This document shows positions 7,876-14,456 of a stretch of DNA of 14,456 bases, piece after piece. The notes beneath the pieces were generated by a model that ran no database searches, was not told the origin of the DNA, and worked only from the letters and a program-made list of their open reading frames with translations. The DNA comes from JAYGED01 sp046582565 (GTDB lineage Bacteria; Pseudomonadota; Alphaproteobacteria; JAAXGF01). The position numbers were made by a program, and so were the translations under genes. Position 1 is the stretch's first letter. Every line of letters begins with the position of its first letter. Location of the stretch: NCBI GenBank assembly GCA_046582565.1, contig JAYGED010000022.1, positions 1 through 14,456 of the forward strand. Direction: 5' to 3'.

Positions 7876-9536
7876 TGATGAGAAAGCGCCTGATCATTTG
7901 GCTGGCGGCGCTGTTTTTGTTTGCGTCCGGTGAGGCGCGGGCGGGCCGGGACGATTTGACCATCGGCATGACCCAGTTCCCCTCGACCTTCTCCCCGGTG
8001 ATCAACGCCATGCTGGCGAAATCCTACATCCTGGCCATGACGCGCAGGCCCTTCGTCACCTATGACAGCGGTTGGGCGCTGACCTGCCTGCTCTGCGTCG
8101 AATTGCCGAGCATAGAGAACGGCCTGGCGCGGCTGGAAGGACTGCCTGGTGGCGGCGACGGCATGGCGCTCGACTATGAGATCCAGCCGGGCGCCACCTG
8201 GGGCGATGGTACGCCGGTGACCACCGAGGATGTGCTGTTCGGCTGGGAAGTCGGCAAACATCCTCTGACCGGTGTCGCCGACCGCGACGCCTATGAGCGC
8301 ATCACCGCCATCGACGTGCAGGGGCCGAAGCGCTTCACGGTGCATCTCGACAAGCTCTATTACGATTATCCGGCGCGCGGCTCGTTCCCGGTCCTGCCCG
8401 CCCATATCGAGCGCGACGCCTTCGCCGATCCCGCCGAATACCGCCACCGCACCCTGTATGACGCGGAACCCACCAACCCCGGCCTCTACTTCGGCCCCTA
8501 CCAAGTCGATGAAATAGTCTCGGGCTCCCATATTACCTTGGTTCCCAACCCATACTGGTGGGGCGCCGCTCCCCATTTCAAGCGCATCACCGTGCGCGTT
8601 ATCGAGAACACCGCGGCGCTCGAGGCCAACCTGCTGTCGGGCGCCGTCGATTACGTCGCCGGCGAGCTCGGCTTTTCCATCGATCAGGCCCTGTCGTTTG
8701 AGCGCCGCCACGGCGACGCCTTCAAAATCCTCTACAAGCCGGGATTGGTGTACGAGCATATCGATCTCAATCTCGACAACCCGATCCTCGCCGACCGCCG
8801 GGTGCGCCGCGCGCTGATCTATGCCCTCGACAGAGAGACCCTGGTGGCCCAGCTGTTCGGCGGCAAGCAGCCGGTGGCCAATTCCAACGTCAATCCGCTC
8901 GATTGGGTCAACAGCGACCAGGTGCCCGTCTATCGCCACGATCCGGACAAAGCCGCCGCCCTGCTCGACGAAGCGGGCTGGACGGAAATCACCGACGGCG
9001 TGCGCCACAAGCCATCGGGCGAGCGCCTGAGCCTGCGCTTGATGACCACGGCGGGCAATAAACTCCGCGAGCTGGTCGAACAGGTGCTGCAAAGCCAGTG
9101 GAAAAAGGTCGGCATCGAGATCACCATCAAGAACGAACCGGCTCGGGTTTTCTTCGGAGAGACCGTGACCAAGCGCGAATTCCCGGCCATGGCCATGTAT
9201 GCCTGGCTGTCGTCGCCCGAGTCCGTGCCGCGCTCGACGCTCCATTCCGAGATGATCCCGACCCTTGAGAACAACTGGGCGGGCCAGAATGCCATGGGCT
9301 TCGTCAATGCCGAAATGGACGCGCTGATCGAGCAGACCGAGACCGAACTCGACCGCGAGGTCCGGCGCGGGCTTTGGCAACGCATGCAGCAGATATACGC
9401 CGGAGAACTGCCGGTGCTGCCGCTCTATTTCAGGGCTCAGGCCTATATCCTGCCGCTCTGGCTCAGCGGCATCGAGCCGACCGGACATCAAGCGAGCACA
9501 ACCCTATGGGTGGAACGCTGGCAAGCGAGCGAATAG
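7875..9536 (+). CDS. Peptide ABC transporter periplasmic substrate-binding protein (family 5, SBP_bac_5)
   Basis: Captures peptides, or similar solutes such as opines or glutathione, in the periplasm and hands them to the permeases encoded downstream. Length 553 aa, typical for DppA/OppA-like proteins. A signal peptide is evident: MMRKRLIIWLAALFLFASG then EARA, with likely cleavage after Ala-Arg-Ala near residue 23; there is no lipobox Cys. Hallmarks include GATWGDGTPVTTEDVLFGWE, NPYWWGAAPHFKRITVRVIE and the block NPILADRRVRRALIYALDRE then LDEAGWT. A CxxC pair (Cys71, Cys74) lies early in the mature domain. The ATG overlaps the channel stop codon (TGATG) and has no obvious Shine-Dalgarno, suggesting coupled translation; a second ATG at 7878 is possible. 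Its 3' end overlaps the first ATPase gene by 31 nt. The substrate is not predictable from sequence. Confidence 0.94.
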   Translation: MMRKRLIIWLAALFLFASGEARAGRDDLTIGMTQFPSTFSPVINAMLAKSYILAMTRRPFVTYDSGWALTCLLCVELPSIENGLARLEGLPGGGDGMALDYEIQPGATWGDGTPVTTEDVLFGWEVGKHPLTGVADRDAYERITAIDVQGPKRFTVHLDKLYYDYPARGSFPVLPAHIERDAFADPAEYRHRTLYDAEPTNPGLYFGPYQVDEIVSGSHITLVPNPYWWGAAPHFKRITVRVIENTAALEANLLSGAVDYVAGELGFSIDQALSFERRHGDAFKILYKPGLVYEHIDLNLDNPILADRRVRRALIYALDRETLVAQLFGGKQPVANSNVNPLDWVNSDQVPVYRHDPDKAAALLDEAGWTEITDGVRHKPSGERLSLRLMTTAGNKLRELVEQVLQSQWKKVGIEITIKNEPARVFFGETVTKREFPAMAMYAWLSSPESVPRSTLHSEMIPTLENNWAGQNAMGFVNAEMDALIEQTETELDREVRRGLWQRMQQIYAGELPVLPLYFRAQAYILPLWLSGIEPTGHQASTTLWVERWQASE

Positions 9537-10510
9537 ACGAAGCACCGCCGCCTCTGGTGGAGGTTCGCGGTCTGACCGTCGCCTTTCCCGGCGAAGGCGC
9601 CTATGTCCCTGTGGTCGACCACATCGATTATGACCTGATTGCGGGGCAAACCCTGGGCGTGGTCGGCGAATCGGGCTGCGGCAAGACCATGGCGGCCCTC
9701 GCCCTGCTGCGCCTGGTCCCGGCGCCGGGCCGCATCGAGGGCGGCGCGGTGCGCTTCGCCGGCGAGGATTTGCTCGGCGCATCGGAAGATCAGATGCGCG
9801 CCCTTCGCGGCGACCGCATCGGGATGATCTTCCAGGAACCGATGACCGCGCTCAATCCGGTGTTTACGGTCGGCGATCAAATCGCCGAGGCGCTGACCAG
9901 CCACCGCGACATAGCCTATACGGTCGCCTGGGAGCGGGCCGTAGAACTGCTCGTTCAGGTCGGCATACCGGCGCCCGCCGCCCGCGCCCATGATTATCCG
10001 CACAGCCTGAGCGGCGGCATGCGCCAGCGGGTGATGATCGCCATGGCCCTGGCCTGCCGCCCGGCATTGCTCATCGCTGACGAGCCGACCACGGCGCTCG
10101 ACGTCACCGTGCAAGCGCAGATCCTCGAACTGCTGCTCGCGATGCAGGACGAATACGGCATGGCCATCCAGTTCATCAGCCATGATCTCGGGGTGATCTC
10201 CGAGGTCGCCGATCAAATCGCCGTCATGTATGCCGGCCGCATCGTCGAGCGCGCCGACGCCGAGAGTCTGTTTAGCCGGCCGCGCCATCCCTACACACGT
10301 GCCCTGCTCGAGACGATCCCGCAATTATCCCACCGCCGACGGCGGCTGCCGACCATACCCGGCTCCGTTCCCATGCCGGGAAGCCTGCCCCAGGGCTGCG
10401 CCTACGCTAACCGCTGTCCCCTCGCCGAGCCGCGCTGCCGCGAAACCACGCCACTGCTTGAGACCGTCGCACCCGGCCATATGGCGGCCTGTTTAGTGAC
10501 ACAAGAATGA
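9506..10510 (+). CDS. Peptide ABC transporter ATP-binding protein, DppD/OppD-like
   Basis: One of two ATPases powering the peptide importer. Length 334 aa from the ATG at 9506; the frame is open further upstream but that part has no ABC-like sequence and lies inside the binding-protein gene. Walker A GESGCGKT (54-61), Q-loop Gln110 (IFQEPMTALNP), signature LSGGMRQRV (168-176), Walker B LLIADEPTTALD (188-199) and H-loop His226 are all intact, so it should be a working ATPase. The C-terminal oligopeptide-transporter extension holds Cys298, Cys304, Cys311 and Cys329 in the pattern GCAYANRCPLAEPRC...GHMAAC. Related DppD proteins have been reported to bind an iron-sulfur cluster here. It ends in an ATGA overlap with the second ATPase gene. 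Confidence 0.95.
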   Translation: MGGTLASERIDEAPPPLVEVRGLTVAFPGEGAYVPVVDHIDYDLIAGQTLGVVGESGCGKTMAALALLRLVPAPGRIEGGAVRFAGEDLLGASEDQMRALRGDRIGMIFQEPMTALNPVFTVGDQIAEALTSHRDIAYTVAWERAVELLVQVGIPAPAARAHDYPHSLSGGMRQRVMIAMALACRPALLIADEPTTALDVTVQAQILELLLAMQDEYGMAIQFISHDLGVISEVADQIAVMYAGRIVERADAESLFSRPRHPYTRALLETIPQLSHRRRRLPTIPGSVPMPGSLPQGCAYANRCPLAEPRCRETTPLLETVAPGHMAACLVTQE

Positions 10511-11487
10511 CCGCTCTGCTCGAAGCCCACGGCCTGAGCAAGCATTTCGCCATCCGCGGCGCCGGCCTGTTCGCCAGGCAGATCGCAACCCTGCGCGCGG
10601 TCGATGAGGTTAGCCTGACCATCGAGGCGGGGCGCTGCCTGGCCCTGGTCGGCGAGTCCGGCTGCGGCAAGACCAGCCTGGCGAGATGTCTGGCCCTTCT
10701 GCACCGCCCGAGCGCCGGCAGCATCAGTTTCGACGGTGAGGTTGTCTATGACGATAAATTAAATAATTACAAGGCTATACGGCGCGACATTCAGATGGTG
10801 TTTCAAGATCCTTATGGAGCCCTCAACCCGCGTATGACCGTCGCGGCGATCATCGCAGAGCCGCTCAATATCCATTCCGTGGGTGACCGCGGTGAGCGCG
10901 CCGCTCGGGTCGTCGAGCTGATGGAATCGGTCGGGCTGTCGCCGGCCCTGGCCGATCGTTATCCCCATGAATTCTCCGGCGGGCAGCGCCAGCGCATCGG
11001 CATCGCCCGGGCGCTGGCCCTGCGCCCCCGGCTGATCATCGCCGACGAGCCGGTCTCGGCACTCGATGTTTCCGTGCAAAGTCAGGTCCTCAATCTGATG
11101 CTCGACCTACAGGACGCCATGGGGCTGAGCTATCTGTTCATCGGCCACGATTTGGGGGTGGTCGAGCATATGGCCGATGTGGTGGCGGTGATGTATCTCG
11201 GGCGCATCGTCGAGCAGGCCCCGCGCGACGAACTCTTCGCATCGCCCAGCCATCCCTACAGCCAAGCGCTGCTGCGCTCGATCCCACGCCCCGGCGGCGG
11301 CAAGCGGGCGCGGGGGGCGGCCCTCGGCGGTGAAGTGCCGAGCCCGCTCGACCCGCCAGCCGGCTGCCCCTTCCACCCCCGCTGCCCACGCGCCGCTGAC
11401 ATTTGCCGCGAGGCGCGGCCCCTGCTTGAGCCGGTCGCGGGAGACCAAGACCATCTCGCCGCCTGCCACTTCAAGGGGGAGACGTAG
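10507..11487 (+). CDS. Peptide ABC transporter ATP-binding protein, DppF/OppF-like
   Basis: The second ATPase of the importer, expected to pair with the first as a heterodimer. Length 326 aa. Walker A GESGCGKT (49-56), Q-loop Gln100 (MVFQDPYGALNPRM), signature FSGGQRQRIG (156-165), Walker B LIIADEPVSALD (176-187, the OppF/DppF-type EPVSALD) and His214 are present. The C-terminal extension again has four cysteines: 287, 293, 300 and 320 (GCPFHPRCPRAADIC, then HLAAC). A short AT-rich insertion-like run (residues 82-90, DDKLNNYKA) separates two beta strands. The start overlaps the previous stop (ATGA), and the stop is 2 nt before the permease start. Confidence 0.95.
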   Translation: MTALLEAHGLSKHFAIRGAGLFARQIATLRAVDEVSLTIEAGRCLALVGESGCGKTSLARCLALLHRPSAGSISFDGEVVYDDKLNNYKAIRRDIQMVFQDPYGALNPRMTVAAIIAEPLNIHSVGDRGERAARVVELMESVGLSPALADRYPHEFSGGQRQRIGIARALALRPRLIIADEPVSALDVSVQSQVLNLMLDLQDAMGLSYLFIGHDLGVVEHMADVVAVMYLGRIVEQAPRDELFASPSHPYSQALLRSIPRPGGGKRARGAALGGEVPSPLDPPAGCPFHPRCPRAADICREARPLLEPVAGDQDHLAACHFKGET

Positions 11488-11489
11488 CC

Positions 11490-12473
11490 GTGGCACGCTA
11501 TATCGCCGGGCGTCTGGTCGAGACCGTAGTGGCTCTGCTGATTATGAGTTTCCTGATCTACGGGCTGATCGGGCTGATGCCGGGCGATCCCATCGATATT
11601 ATGGTGCAGGCCGATCCCAACCTGACCACCGCCGACGCCGCCCGGCTCAAGGCCTTGTACGGGCTCGATAAGCCGTTGATGGAGCGCTACGTCAACTGGC
11701 TCGAAGCGGCCCTGCAGGGTGATTTCGGCTATTCGCGGGTGCATAACGCACCGGTTCTCGAGGTGCTGCTGCCCCGGCTCGGCAACAGCCTGCTGCTGAT
11801 GGGTCTGAGCTTCATATTCGCCTTGCTTATCGCCCTGCCCATCGGCGTCTATTCGGCGATCAGACCTTACGGCGCGCGGGACTACGCCATCAATTTCGTC
11901 GCCTTGGCCGGCATTTCCATCCCGGTGTTCTGGTTCGCCCTGATGCTGATCTATCTGTTCGCGGTGGAATGGAGCCTGCTGCCCGCCAGCGGGATGCGCA
12001 GTATCGGCACCGCTGATACCGGCATGGAAGGCTTGCTCGACCGCGCCAAATATCTCGTGCTGCCGGTGCTCGCCTTGAGCGCCGCCAGCGTCGGCGGCTT
12101 CACCCGGTTTGTCCGTGCATCGACCATGGAGACCATGCGCCACGACTATATTCGCACCGCCCGGGCCAAAGGCTTGAGCGAACGCCGGGTGGTGCTCAAA
12201 CACGGCCTGCGCAACGCCATGATCCCGGTGGTCACCATCATCGCCCTGTCCTTCGGCAGCCTGTTCTCCGGCGCGCTGATCACCGAGACCATGTTCTCCT
12301 ATCTGGGCATGGGCAAGCTGATCTATGATTCCATTCTCGGAAATGATTACAATCTGGCGCTGGTCGGCCTGCTGTTCGCCACCCTGCTCACCCTGATCGC
12401 CAACCTGGCCGCCGATATCTGCTACGCCTGGCTCGATCCGCGCATCTCCTATGGGGGGGAGAGCGGCTCATGA
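11490..12473 (+). CDS. Peptide ABC transporter permease, DppB/OppB-like
   Basis: Inner-membrane permease forming half of the translocation path. Length 327 aa with about six membrane helices, near residues 9-30, 99-122, 135-160, 187-205, 245-268 and 287-312. The large periplasmic loop after the first helix contains MPGDPIDIMV and a GLDKPLMERYVNWLEAALQG then DFG segment typical of the DppB family. The EAA loop that contacts the ATPases is DYIRTARAKGLSERRVVLKH then GLRNAMIP (219-246). Translation starts at GTG with a strong GGGGGAG site 9 nt upstream. It overlaps the next permease gene by ATGA. Confidence 0.95.
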   Translation: MARYIAGRLVETVVALLIMSFLIYGLIGLMPGDPIDIMVQADPNLTTADAARLKALYGLDKPLMERYVNWLEAALQGDFGYSRVHNAPVLEVLLPRLGNSLLLMGLSFIFALLIALPIGVYSAIRPYGARDYAINFVALAGISIPVFWFALMLIYLFAVEWSLLPASGMRSIGTADTGMEGLLDRAKYLVLPVLALSAASVGGFTRFVRASTMETMRHDYIRTARAKGLSERRVVLKHGLRNAMIPVVTIIALSFGSLFSGALITETMFSYLGMGKLIYDSILGNDYNLALVGLLFATLLTLIANLAADICYAWLDPRISYGGESGS

Positions 12474-13381
12474 GCTCCATGACGCGGCTCGCGGCGCGCA
12501 GGTTCATGCGCCATCGCATGGCCCTGGCAAGTGGGGTGCTGCTGATCCTGATGGCGCTTGCCGCCGGTGTGGCGCCGCTGGTCGAAGGGCTGCTCGGGGT
12601 CGACGGCAACGAGGTTGATCTGCTGGCTAGGTTCGGCGCCGCCGGTCCCGGTCACCCTCTGGGCACGGACGAACTCGGCCGCGACGTGCTGGTGCGGCTG
12701 CTGTTCGGCGGCCAGGTCTCGCTGATCGTCGCCCTGATCACCGCCTTTGCCGCGGCAGTCATCGGCGCTGCTATCGGTCTGGTCGCGGGCTATTACGGGG
12801 GCTGGGTCGACGCCCTTCTGATGCGCTTGACCGACGGCGTCATCGCCCTGCCCTTGCTGCCCCTGCTGATCATCCTGGCGGCGGTCGATATGAGCAAAAT
12901 TCCCTTCCTTGCCGGCCTCGATGACAGCGCCGCCTCCAGCCTTTACAGGATCGTGCTGATCATCACCCTGGTGGGCTGGACCACGGTGGCGCGGCTGGTG
13001 CGCGGCGCGGCGCTGAGCCTGCGAACGCGCGAATATGTGCTGGCTGCGCGCAGCATGGGCGCCTCGGGCCTGCGTATCATGACGATCCACATCCTGCCCA
13101 ATGTGATGTCGCCGATCATCGTCGCCACCACCCTTTCCGTGGGCAATATCATCCTGTTTGAATCGGTGTTGAGCTTTCTCGGCCTCGGGATTCAGCCGCC
13201 CATTGCAAGCTGGGGCAACATGCTGAACAACGCCCAGGAGCTTATCTACGAAGCCCCGGCCCTGGCCTTCTATCCGGGCATGGCGATTTTTCTCACGGTC
13301 ATCGCCTTCAACTTCCTCGGCGACGGTCTGCAAGACGCCCTCGACCCCAAGGCGACGGAATACGATAAGGGGAATGCTTAA
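12470..13381 (+). CDS. Peptide ABC transporter permease, DppC/OppC-like
   Basis: The second permease of the importer, 303 aa. After a basic N-terminus and a first helix (about 16-38) comes the DppC/OppC hallmark HPLGTDELGRDVLVRLLFGG (62-81), five further helices, and the EAA loop EYVLAARSMGASGLRIMTIH then ILPNVMSP (188-214). SFLGLGIQPPIASWG (235-249) and the closing NFLGDGLQDALDP are also diagnostic. It is the last gene of the transporter operon. The order binding protein, two ATPases, two permeases differs from the dppABCDF order of E. coli. No strong terminator follows: only a run of seven T (13384-13390) with no convincing hairpin before it. Confidence 0.95.
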   Translation: MSSMTRLAARRFMRHRMALASGVLLILMALAAGVAPLVEGLLGVDGNEVDLLARFGAAGPGHPLGTDELGRDVLVRLLFGGQVSLIVALITAFAAAVIGAAIGLVAGYYGGWVDALLMRLTDGVIALPLLPLLIILAAVDMSKIPFLAGLDDSAASSLYRIVLIITLVGWTTVARLVRGAALSLRTREYVLAARSMGASGLRIMTIHILPNVMSPIIVATTLSVGNIILFESVLSFLGLGIQPPIASWGNMLNNAQELIYEAPALAFYPGMAIFLTVIAFNFLGDGLQDALDPKATEYDKGNA

Positions 13382-13408
13382 TCTTTTTTTAAAGTATTTC
13401 GCGTTCAA

Positions 13409-13434
13409 TTGAGCGGCATTCCGCCTTCAATTTA
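13409..13434 (+). terminator. Weak hairpin between the transporter operon and the Cys-rich gene
   Basis: TTGAGCGG (13409-13416), loop CATT, CCGC (13421-13424), a two-base bulge, then TCAA (13427-13430) fold into an interrupted 8-bp stem followed by TTTAT. It could attenuate read-through, but the T tract is short and the stem is broken. Confidence 0.25.
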
Positions 13435-13445
13435 TCGGAAATCGC

Positions 13446-14159
13446 ATGCAGATTGTTGAGGCACATTCCGACCCCTATCTGATACGCGGGTATCGGAAAG
13501 ACATAATAAAACTGCTCGAACAACCGAGCGATGATGAGGCGCGTCCCTGCCTCGGCTGCACCCTTGTCTGCCCGACATGCGGATCGAAATCCTGCAGCTG
13601 TAAATGCTCAATCAGCTGCGAAGTTGCGCCGCAAATGATGTCGTCTGAAGCCGTGGACTTCCCCATTGAGGCCAATATCGTTCCGCTGGTCTATGCCCTT
13701 AATTGCCTGCGCCTGACCCAGCCCTGTTGGTCTTGCGAAGGACATAACGACCACGCGGGGGAACTCAAAAGGCCGCCACGGGTATGGTTTTATACGCAAT
13801 CGATGACCTACCCCGACTTGATCGCGGAGTTGCTGTCCGACCTCGATATCGCTGGGCGCCTTTCCCTTGCCTGGCATGTCTGCTTGGTGCGTTGGGAAGA
13901 CGGCCCCAACATCACCTTCTCCATCGAGCCGAAAATCAAATCGAGAAGCGAACCCGAACTCATGGGTATGCGCCGCAACGTACAAATTATCGCCGAGAAC
14001 CTGATGACCAGCATGAAAAAAATTCGAACCAACGTATTCATCAGATCGATCAAGTGCTCAAAGCATCGTCCCTGGGAAGAAAATATTAACCCTATTAGGC
14101 TATTCGAACCTGGATTGGCTATTCGAAATGCTGGCGCGCGCCACTATGGTTTGCTATAA
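13446..14159 (+). CDS. Unnamed cysteine-rich protein with putative metal-binding clusters
   Basis: I do not recognise this 237-aa protein. Residues 35-58 hold eight cysteines spaced C-x2-C-x3-C-x2-C-x4-C-x-C-x-C-x3-C (part reads CPTCGSKSCSCKCSISC). A second cluster at 94-103, CWSCEGHNDH, supplies two Cys and two His, and single Cys occur at 87, 146 and 204. This suggests one or more zinc or iron-sulfur sites. There is no signal peptide or membrane helix, so it is probably cytoplasmic. The middle (RPPRVWFYTQSMTYPDLIAE, 109-128) and FSIEP (158-162) look like a folded alpha/beta domain; the C-terminal 50 residues are basic. A modest GGAAA ribosome-binding site precedes the ATG. The gene is more AT-rich than the transporter genes and sits alone between them and a tRNA. 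Its last codons contain an 11-bp direct repeat. A real gene is likely from the ordered Cys spacing; its function is open. Confidence 0.75.
   Translation: MQIVEAHSDPYLIRGYRKDIIKLLEQPSDDEARPCLGCTLVCPTCGSKSCSCKCSISCEVAPQMMSSEAVDFPIEANIVPLVYALNCLRLTQPCWSCEGHNDHAGELKRPPRVWFYTQSMTYPDLIAELLSDLDIAGRLSLAWHVCLVRWEDGPNITFSIEPKIKSRSEPELMGMRRNVQIIAENLMTSMKKIRTNVFIRSIKCSKHRPWEENINPIRLFEPGLAIRNAGARHYGLL
14098..14127 (+). repeat. Direct repeat, 11 bp, at the 3' end of the Cys-rich gene
   Basis: GGCTATTCGAA occurs at 14098-14108 and again at 14117-14127, period 19 bp. Because 19 is not a multiple of three, the two copies are read in different frames (RLFEP and LAIRN), so protein constraint does not explain the match. 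Confidence 0.6.
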
Positions 14160-14160
14160 G
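14155..14160 (+). promoter_or_regulatory. Possible -10 element of the tRNA-Asn gene
   Basis: TATAAG, 25 nt before the mature tRNA, is followed by the GC-rich stretch GCCCGCTCG, like the discriminator of stable-RNA promoters. It overlaps the TAA stop of the preceding gene. The expected -35 position (TGGCGC) is poor, so read-through transcription is the alternative. Confidence 0.3.
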
Positions 14161-14185
14161 GCCCGCTCGTGTCTTATGACACTCT

Positions 14186-14261
14186 TCCTCGGTAGCTCAG
14201 TTGGTAGAGCGGGTGGCTGTTAACCACTAGGTCGTTGGTTCGAGTCCGACCCGGGGAGCCA
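14186..14261 (+). tRNA. tRNA-Asn (anticodon GUU)
   Basis: A 76-nt cloverleaf. The 7-bp acceptor stem TCCTCGG pairs with CCGGGGA with one T-G wobble, followed by discriminator G and an encoded CCA. The D arm is GCTC AGTTGGTA GAGC, and the anticodon stem GGTGG/CCACT encloses loop CTGTTAA with GTT at 14219-14221. The T arm is GTTGG TTCGAGT CCGAC. All conserved positions checked (T8, the GG of the D loop, TTCGA) are present, and the sequence resembles bacterial tRNA-Asn. It should be functional. Confidence 0.97.
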
Positions 14262-14267
14262 AATTTT

Positions 14268-14302
14268 ACAAGGGGTTGAGCCGCATCGGTTCAGCCCCTT
14301 GT
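14268..14302 (+). terminator. Strong hairpin after tRNA-Asn, probable terminator
   Basis: ACAAGGGGTTGAGCC (14268-14282) pairs with GGTTCAGCCCCTTGT (14288-14302) over 15 bp, including two G-T wobbles, around the loop GCATC. The following TACGTTTAGG is only weakly T-rich, so termination may be partial, but the stem is too long to be chance. The hairpin begins six bases after the tRNA CCA. Confidence 0.7.
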
Positions 14303-14456
14303 TACGTTTAGGTTCCAGATAGGTTCCAATCGAACAGGAATATCGTTGCAATTACTCCCCCTGCACGAATCCGACGATCAACCATTTTCGGTACTCTCAT
14401 GGGCGAGTTTCAGGCGTTCTGGGTGACGCTCACTGCCCGCCTACGGATGCCCAGCG
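14303..14456. other. Right-edge stretch with tandem AGGTTCCA repeats and no supported gene
   Basis: AGGTTCCA is repeated at 14310-14317 and 14321-14328, an 11-bp period that puts both copies on the same helix face. A plus-strand frame with ATG at 14399 stays open to the edge (MGEFQAFWVTLTARLRMPS), but it has no ribosome-binding site and I recognise nothing in it, so I do not call a gene. On the minus strand, stops interrupt the frames I followed. Confidence 0.5.

Noticed and set aside
7794..9491. A 565-aa minus-strand frame antisense to the binding-protein gene
   Set aside because: No family resemblance; the plus strand has a signal peptide and clear SBP motifs in an operon.
9374..9505. 44 extra codons upstream of the first ATPase ATG
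   Set aside because: The stretch lies within the binding-protein gene and reads as low-complexity Ala/Arg sequence without ABC-domain features; the ATG at 9506 fits the family.
13384..13390. T7 run just after the last permease gene as a rho-independent terminator
   Set aside because: The only GC pairing before it (CCCC...GGGG) has a loop of about 20 nt, too weak to call.

Overview
The window looks like a GC-rich alphaproteobacterial chromosome. This is inferred from codon use and from the style of the peptide-transport and fatty-acid genes; no marker gene fixes the taxon. About 95% of it is coding. Many long antisense reading frames are by-products of the high GC content. The last ~1 kb, from about 13382, is visibly more AT-rich than the rest.

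Left block (1-1806, minus strand): a glutathione S-transferase-like gene whose 5' end looks damaged, then a GntR/UTRA (HutC-type) regulator, then the first 147 codons of a polar amino-acid ABC transporter ATPase that runs off the left edge. The regulator and ATPase are 27 nt apart and probably form one operon. A promoter with an overlapping inverted repeat lies just upstream of the regulator. Divergent from the GST-like gene is an isoaspartyl peptidase / type 2 asparaginase (1941-2816, plus).

Middle block (7254 down to 2843, minus strand): a tight operon of a small membrane protein of unknown function, a fused enoyl-CoA hydratase/3-hydroxyacyl-CoA dehydrogenase, a thiolase and an SDR oxidoreductase. 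The two central genes supply the last three steps of fatty-acid beta-oxidation. The genes overlap or nearly touch, and the first may be read from a leaderless mRNA.

Right block (7354-13381, plus strand): a compact MscS-type channel overlaps by one base a five-gene peptide ABC importer: periplasmic binding protein, two ATPases (DppD-like, DppF-like) and two permeases (DppB-like, DppC-like). All junctions overlap or are at most 2 nt apart. With the isoaspartyl peptidase and the amino-acid transporter this gives the locus a peptide/amino-acid scavenging flavour.

Right end: an unnamed cysteine-rich protein (13446-14159) with eight Cys in 24 residues plus a CWSCEGHNDH motif, then tRNA-Asn(GUU) with encoded CCA, a 15-bp-stem hairpin, and tandem 8-bp repeats of possible attachment-site character. 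The Cys-rich protein, the channel-transporter coupling and the damaged GST are the points most worth following.
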